Shown piece by piece: positions 60,001 through 64,000 of a DNA stretch of 64,000 nt (positions are counted from its first letter, which is position 1; each line of letters starts with the position of its first letter). The DNA lies in contig OX392532.1 in NCBI GenBank assembly GCA_947623455.1, positions 27,130,792-27,194,791 of the forward strand. Reading direction: 5' to 3'. The DNA is from Mimachlamys varia (taxonomy: Eukaryota > Mollusca > Bivalvia > Pectinida > Pectinidae). Made by a program: the position numbers and the translations under genes. The notes beneath the pieces are model-generated. The model saw nothing but the letters and a program-made list of their open reading frames with translations, searched no databases and had not been told where the DNA came from.

Positions 60001-60190
60001 ACTGAACTCGTGTGTACTGGAAGGTTTGTTACTTACCCTCTTACTGAACTCGTGTATACTGGTAGGTTTGTTACTTACTCTCTTACTGAACTCGTGTATT
60101 CTGGTAGGTTTGTTACTAACGCTCTTACTGCACTCGTGTATACTGGTAGGTTTGTTACTCTCTTACTGAACTCCGTATTCTGGCTGGTTT
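57022..60190 (+). repeat. 42-bp splice-donor minisatellite of gene B, about 75 units
   Basis: The unit is GAACTCGTGTATACTG|GTAGGT + TTGTTACTTACTCTCTTACT. Donor-like GTAGGT (or GTATGT, or GATATG in some units) recurs every 42 bp from 57080 to about 60150. The marker variant 'tactgatatg' occurs at 57411, 57831, 58041, 58839, 59091, 59301, 59595 and 59805. All spacings are multiples of 42 (10, 5, 19, 6, 5, 7 and 5 units), so there are no net indels. Repeated blocks of variants show higher-order duplication. Two plus-strand frames stay open for more than 1000 codons. Confidence 0.97.
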
Positions 60191-60657
60191 TCATCCAATC
60201 TCTTCTATTCCATAATATTCAGTGATTCTTCAATAACAAATGATTTGTTACTTTTTAGTTGACCGTATGTAAATATGTGATTTACCTGACCTTGAGATGA
60301 AACAATAGATTAACCATCTTGCTAAACTCAAATCTCAAGCTTTTGGCAGGCATGGTGATCTTATTTCCTGTTCAATGATTTTATCATTCCTAAAATTACT
60401 GACCTGTTACAAATCATAGTTGAATTGTTATTATTAATGTCATTATATCCCATATGTATCCTTTTTATTAACCAGTAAATACTTCCAAGGTATTTTGTTA
60501 GTTAGAAATGCTTCGAGTTAAGATAAGGAACTGTTAAGACAATATATCTTCAGTGACGAAATTTATTATTCTTTGTACAAAGAGGAAGAAAACAAATAAA
60601 AAGCAGTTAAATTCAGTTTGTGTAGACATTTGTTTTTTTTATTTGATGTCATTACAG

Positions 60658-60777
60658 TTCCTGTTGTTTTTGCATATCCAACTAATCCAGCGATTTTTTA
60701 TGCGTTTAGTTGCTGTGACACACATTTCTCAGATTTTGTTAAACCACAACTTCAAAGTAAATGGAAAATAAGCAAAG
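60658..60777 (+). pseudogene. Gene B counterpart of the candidate cassette exon (GC donor)
   Basis: Same acceptor and 120-nt block as 51957-52076, with one substitution inside (Asn to Lys). The donor position reads AAAG|GCCATT. GC donors are used at times, but this one has a poor context, so inclusion in gene B is doubtful. Confidence 0.3.
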
Positions 60778-60870
60778 GCCATTACACGTTATTAAACGCT
60801 GTTATCTGAACAGCAATACAGTATATTGTCAGGATAATTCTACCTTGGAACTTTAATTTGTTTTGGCTAG

Positions 60871-61352
60871 GTTATGCGGGAGGTTCGTGGTATAACGACA
60901 AAGGCGCAGCAGCTGAATATGTTTGTCTTCCACTTGACCCAGAATGGGTTCTGACAAATCCTCTACCGGGGGATGATACGGGTAGGATCTATGGAGCAGA
61001 GTACGAGTCTAGTAACGGACATACTCTATTCGGACCACAATCACAAGACGAAGAAGTTCCCTGTGCCGTCTGTAGACCTAGGTCGTTTACCTCCTCCGTG
61101 ATGATACCGGCGAGGACGACATGCTACAGCGGCTGGACGCAAGCGTACAGCGGGTCACTAGCGTCAGGGTACTATGGATACTCTGCTACCCAATACGTCT
61201 GTGTGGACGGGAACCCACAGCCTCTCCCCGGAGGAGGTGATACAAACGATAATGGGAGATTGTTTTATGGAGTTAAAGCGTTTTGTGGGTCCCTTCGATG
61301 TCCTCCATATAAACAAAACATATTCATGTCCTGTGTTGTTTGTATGAAATGA
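60871..61352 (+). CDS. Gene B exon 3: C4-like Cys-rich domain, terminal exon
   Basis: The acceptor TTTTGGCTAG|GT leads into 159 codons and a TGA at 61350-61352. The domain matches gene A exon 3 at all but 8 residues. All eight differences lie in the first half (S/N, V/L, M/I, F/Y, N/S, H/Q, N/D, A/T). From SSVMIPARTTC to MSCVVCMK the two proteins are identical. All cysteines are conserved. Likely function as for gene A: a secreted protein of unknown role. AATAAA follows at 61392-61397. Confidence 0.92.
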
Positions 61353-61391
61353 TATTCGCGAAAATATCGGGGAACTTATAGCAAGAATTTC

Positions 61392-61397
61392 AATAAA
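61392..61397 (+). terminator. Gene B polyadenylation signal
   Basis: AATAAA lies 40 bp after the stop codon, in the same context as gene A. Confidence 0.6.
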
Positions 61398-64000
61398 ATT
61401 TAACTTAAGTCTGATATAGTTCTTTTTGTTAACATGTCGATACATTATTTGCAACTGTAAAAACAAATAGATGTCAGATCAAAACTTAACACGTTAATGT
61501 CATGATAGTTAATAGTAGGAATGGTATCCGAATTCACTACTAGCACCCCGCTGTTCCATGAAGTATTATCAAAACACCTTGAATAACCTAGGCATGAGAA
61601 CCAAATGGTATGAGCCCTCTCCTGGTAGTCATTGCATGTTTGATAGGCGAAAATATAAAATATTTATCGATGGACTAATTGAAGTTAACAGCTCAATAGC
61701 ATTGCCTTTAAGCATGTCAAAGGTGTGACACGTGGTCTTGACAGTCTAAAAATGTCATTTAATTTTATAAAATTGGCACTACTTGTTAAATCTTCTACTA
61801 GCTTAATATCATAATTCCGTTGAACATTTGATTTCTAAGAAGAGAATCTTGAAACGTTGTATACATTCTTAACTTGTGTAACTCTGAAACTTGGTCAAAG
61901 TTATTCACTTGAATACAGTTTAACGTTCCTCGTACTAGCATGGTGCCGGCCAAAAAAAAATCAGAGAATACCAAAGCATCAACAAACCATAATCCGAACT
62001 CAAAATCGATTAAACTAAGGACAAAATAGAAACAAAGGAAAGATTTACATGGAGACTCTCGTAAAAGCACATGAGAAAAAGACCAGGTGTTCCGAAGAGT
62101 AAGCGTCTTCTGCTTCATCGACGACACCCGCCATGTAAATCTTTGTCACATCCAAGTAAGAATCAATCCTCAAAATGAAAACCGAGTCATCATAACCGAT
62201 AGTCATCAAATATAAACCAACAACCCTCTATTTACAAGGTATTCAGGGTGAACTATTAACGCCGAACCATTAACACCTTTAGTTCACCTGGTGAGGTAAA
62301 GGTGTTACATTCCATGACTGAGATACTCCTAAACACAACATCTGTTTTTGTCCTATATCTGAAGGTTAATCTTTATAAGCAACGTGTCTGCAATGCCAGC
62401 TCAAAATTCATGGCGTTATCAATTTGTATTTATATATAAATTGGTACTTAGACGACATGTTTTGTAATACAAGATACACATTGAACCTGCATCGCTCACT
62501 TTGAATTAATCTCTCAAACATCAAAATGGTATCATAGCTGTAACATTTCATTCGAGAGAACTTGTTAAAAAGATTTATTTGCACATTTTCTACGGTTCCT
62601 TTCACCCAGTTACCACCCAAATAACATGTGTATAGGGCATTTGGTATTTCAGAAGAAGTTCGTTAAATTTGAAGATTTTGACATATTTGACACTTATGAC
62701 TATTTCAGATGTCAACGTCATTTTCATTCATTAGCGTTGATTGGCTCCTTTCAAGGAAAATAATAGCTAAATAATTCTTTAGGTCTTTCATATTTAACAT
62801 TTTTACCCCTGTGCCCTTCAAAGTAGATCGCAGTTATTGATAATACATTTTGTCAGGCCCCTTGCAAGCGAGCTTCGAGACAAATATCGTGTTTCTAGAT
62901 CTTTCGGTGTTTCAGAAGAAGTTTAAAGTGTTCTACATATTTTCCTGTAACTTTGACAATAATTCAAAAAACAATTTTCTTCAAAATTTTGCTTAGCTCA
63001 TTAAAAAACTTACTAGCAAAATACTATTTCGGTATTTCAGGAGAGCTCGATTAAATATTTGACTTTCACTAAGTCAACTAAGTTGTTTTTCGCAAACTTT
63101 GTTCGGGTCTTTCGATGTAAACCACACGTAAATGTCCAGTCTCCAAGACTTTCGGTATTTCAGAATTGGTCGTTTAAATGTTGTTTTTTTTATATAAATC
63201 TTATCTCTTATGTGACATTGAATGTAGGTCAATGTCATTTTTACTTGCAAACATTCTTCATGTTCTTTCAAGGAAACTAACAATTTAGTGATAACATTTG
63301 TCACAAGAGCTGTACCCCAATAGACATCAACATAACATTATTCGATCCTTAAATAATTATGTTTTATGCATATATTTTTCGCATAGACGTGTCACTTTTC
63401 CTGTGATCTAGCTATGGTATAACTAACTAATTTTCAACAGTTTTACTAATACTATATGGTATTAGTGAGGCTCCTCCCCTTGACCGAGTACAATAGAATT
63501 TGGAACTCTCATTGGTCAGTCTAAGTAAGTGAAACATGGCCAATGGACTCCGTGGGAAATAACTACAAATACACCTAGACCTTCAAAACGTTCTGCAACA
63601 TTGTTGCAAAAAATTCAATACATTTCGCCATTACAAACCACAGGAACCCGAAAATTTGATACAGCTATTTTTGGATCTTAAGGTATTTAATATTAATTTT
63701 AAACTTTTGGGGTATAGATCAATTTTAAATATGCCCCCTCAAATAGCCTTTATGACAAATGGCAAATTGCCACGTGACACTTTATGCGACAAGTCGGTTA
63801 CTTCACAGGAACCGCGCAATATGCCAGTTATCGTACTCGAAGGGCGTAGCTAACATCTGTCGCGCTCGAGAAGTAGCACCGCCCCTCTCGTACAATAACT
63901 GACATATTGCTCGGTTACTATGATGTAATCAATACATGTATTTCACAAATCGGGTTGCGTCTGCTAGGACAAACCACATCCAACCTATATGTGGAGACAT
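61398..64000. other. Gene B 3' flank to the window edge
   Basis: Up to about 63300 this repeats the gene A flank: an inverted dispersed repeat at 61950-62200 and 'tttcagaagaagtt' repeats at 62640-63280. From 63300 to 64000 I see no gene, exon or recognisable element. Confidence 0.65.

Larger units (their letters stand above)
55370..63300 (+). repeat. Tandem segmental duplication, unit B
   Basis: Second duplicated unit, in the same orientation as unit A. The array after exon 2 and the sequence just beyond it ('catccaatctcttc', 'ttcagtgattcttcaa') are shared. The donor array therefore existed before the duplication and grew in B, or shrank in A. Confidence 0.85.

Noticed and set aside
57070..60225. 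1051-codon open frame on the plus strand taken as a giant gene
   Set aside because: It is a 42-bp minisatellite made of exon end and splice donor. The frame is offset by one base from the real exon, and it lies in the intron between gene B exons 2 and 3. Its openness follows from a period divisible by three and low divergence.

Overview
The window is eukaryotic: AT-rich, intron-bearing, crowded with minisatellites and small DNA transposons. It is most likely from a bivalve mollusc. Three things point there: a C4-like (short-chain collagen C4-like) gene family that I know mainly from bivalves, a tRNA-derived SINE with a central domain found in many invertebrates, and degenerate tandem repeats carrying phrases such as 'ccttgaaagtaggtc' and 'tttgttgagatctgtt' that are typical of mollusc genomes. 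I cannot name the species. No tRNA, rRNA, bacterial gene or CRISPR array is visible.

Layout. (1) About 37.0 kb down to below 2.7 kb, minus strand: the 5' part of a CLIP1/CLIP-170 microtubule plus-end protein gene. I place a 5' untranslated exon near 36.9 kb and eight coding exons whose phases all fit: 32161-32284, 29062-29148, 25915-26533, 25083-25338, 9909-9968, 5729-5827, 4637-4782 and 2744-2804. They encode the N-terminal leader, two CAP-Gly domains with GKNDG motifs, a Ser-rich linker and the start of the coiled coil. The rest of the coiled coil and the C-terminal zinc knuckles lie off the left edge. (2) About 37.0-47.2 kb: intergenic DNA made of MITEs, a dead non-LTR retrotransposon, a SINE and degenerate repeats. 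(3) About 47.2-55.0 kb and 55.3-63.3 kb, plus strand: two tandemly duplicated genes, here called A and B. Each has a signal/coiled-coil exon, a short 75-nt exon and a 482-nt terminal exon encoding a Cys-rich C4-like domain. They are predicted secreted proteins of 266 and 311 residues.

Main observation. Three minisatellites in two unrelated gene families begin at the 3' end of a coding exon and repeat the exon end together with its 5' splice site: 41-bp units at CLIP1 exon 5729-5827, 47-bp units at CLIP1 exon 29062-29148 (weaker exon match), and 42-bp units at exon 2 of A and B. Each unit carries an AGGT across the exon/intron junction, so each array is a ladder of decoy or alternative donors. 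In gene A the ladder has seven donors, each in frame, so using a later one would add 14 residues per step. In gene B it has grown to about 75 units (3.1 kb) in strict 42-bp register, but a 1-bp insertion in the first unit puts the later donors out of frame.

Other points: the two paralogues are almost identical from the middle of the last exon into the 3' flank, as expected after gene conversion; both carry a candidate symmetric 120-nt cassette exon; and two hAT-type elements are bounded by perfect 8-bp target-site duplications.
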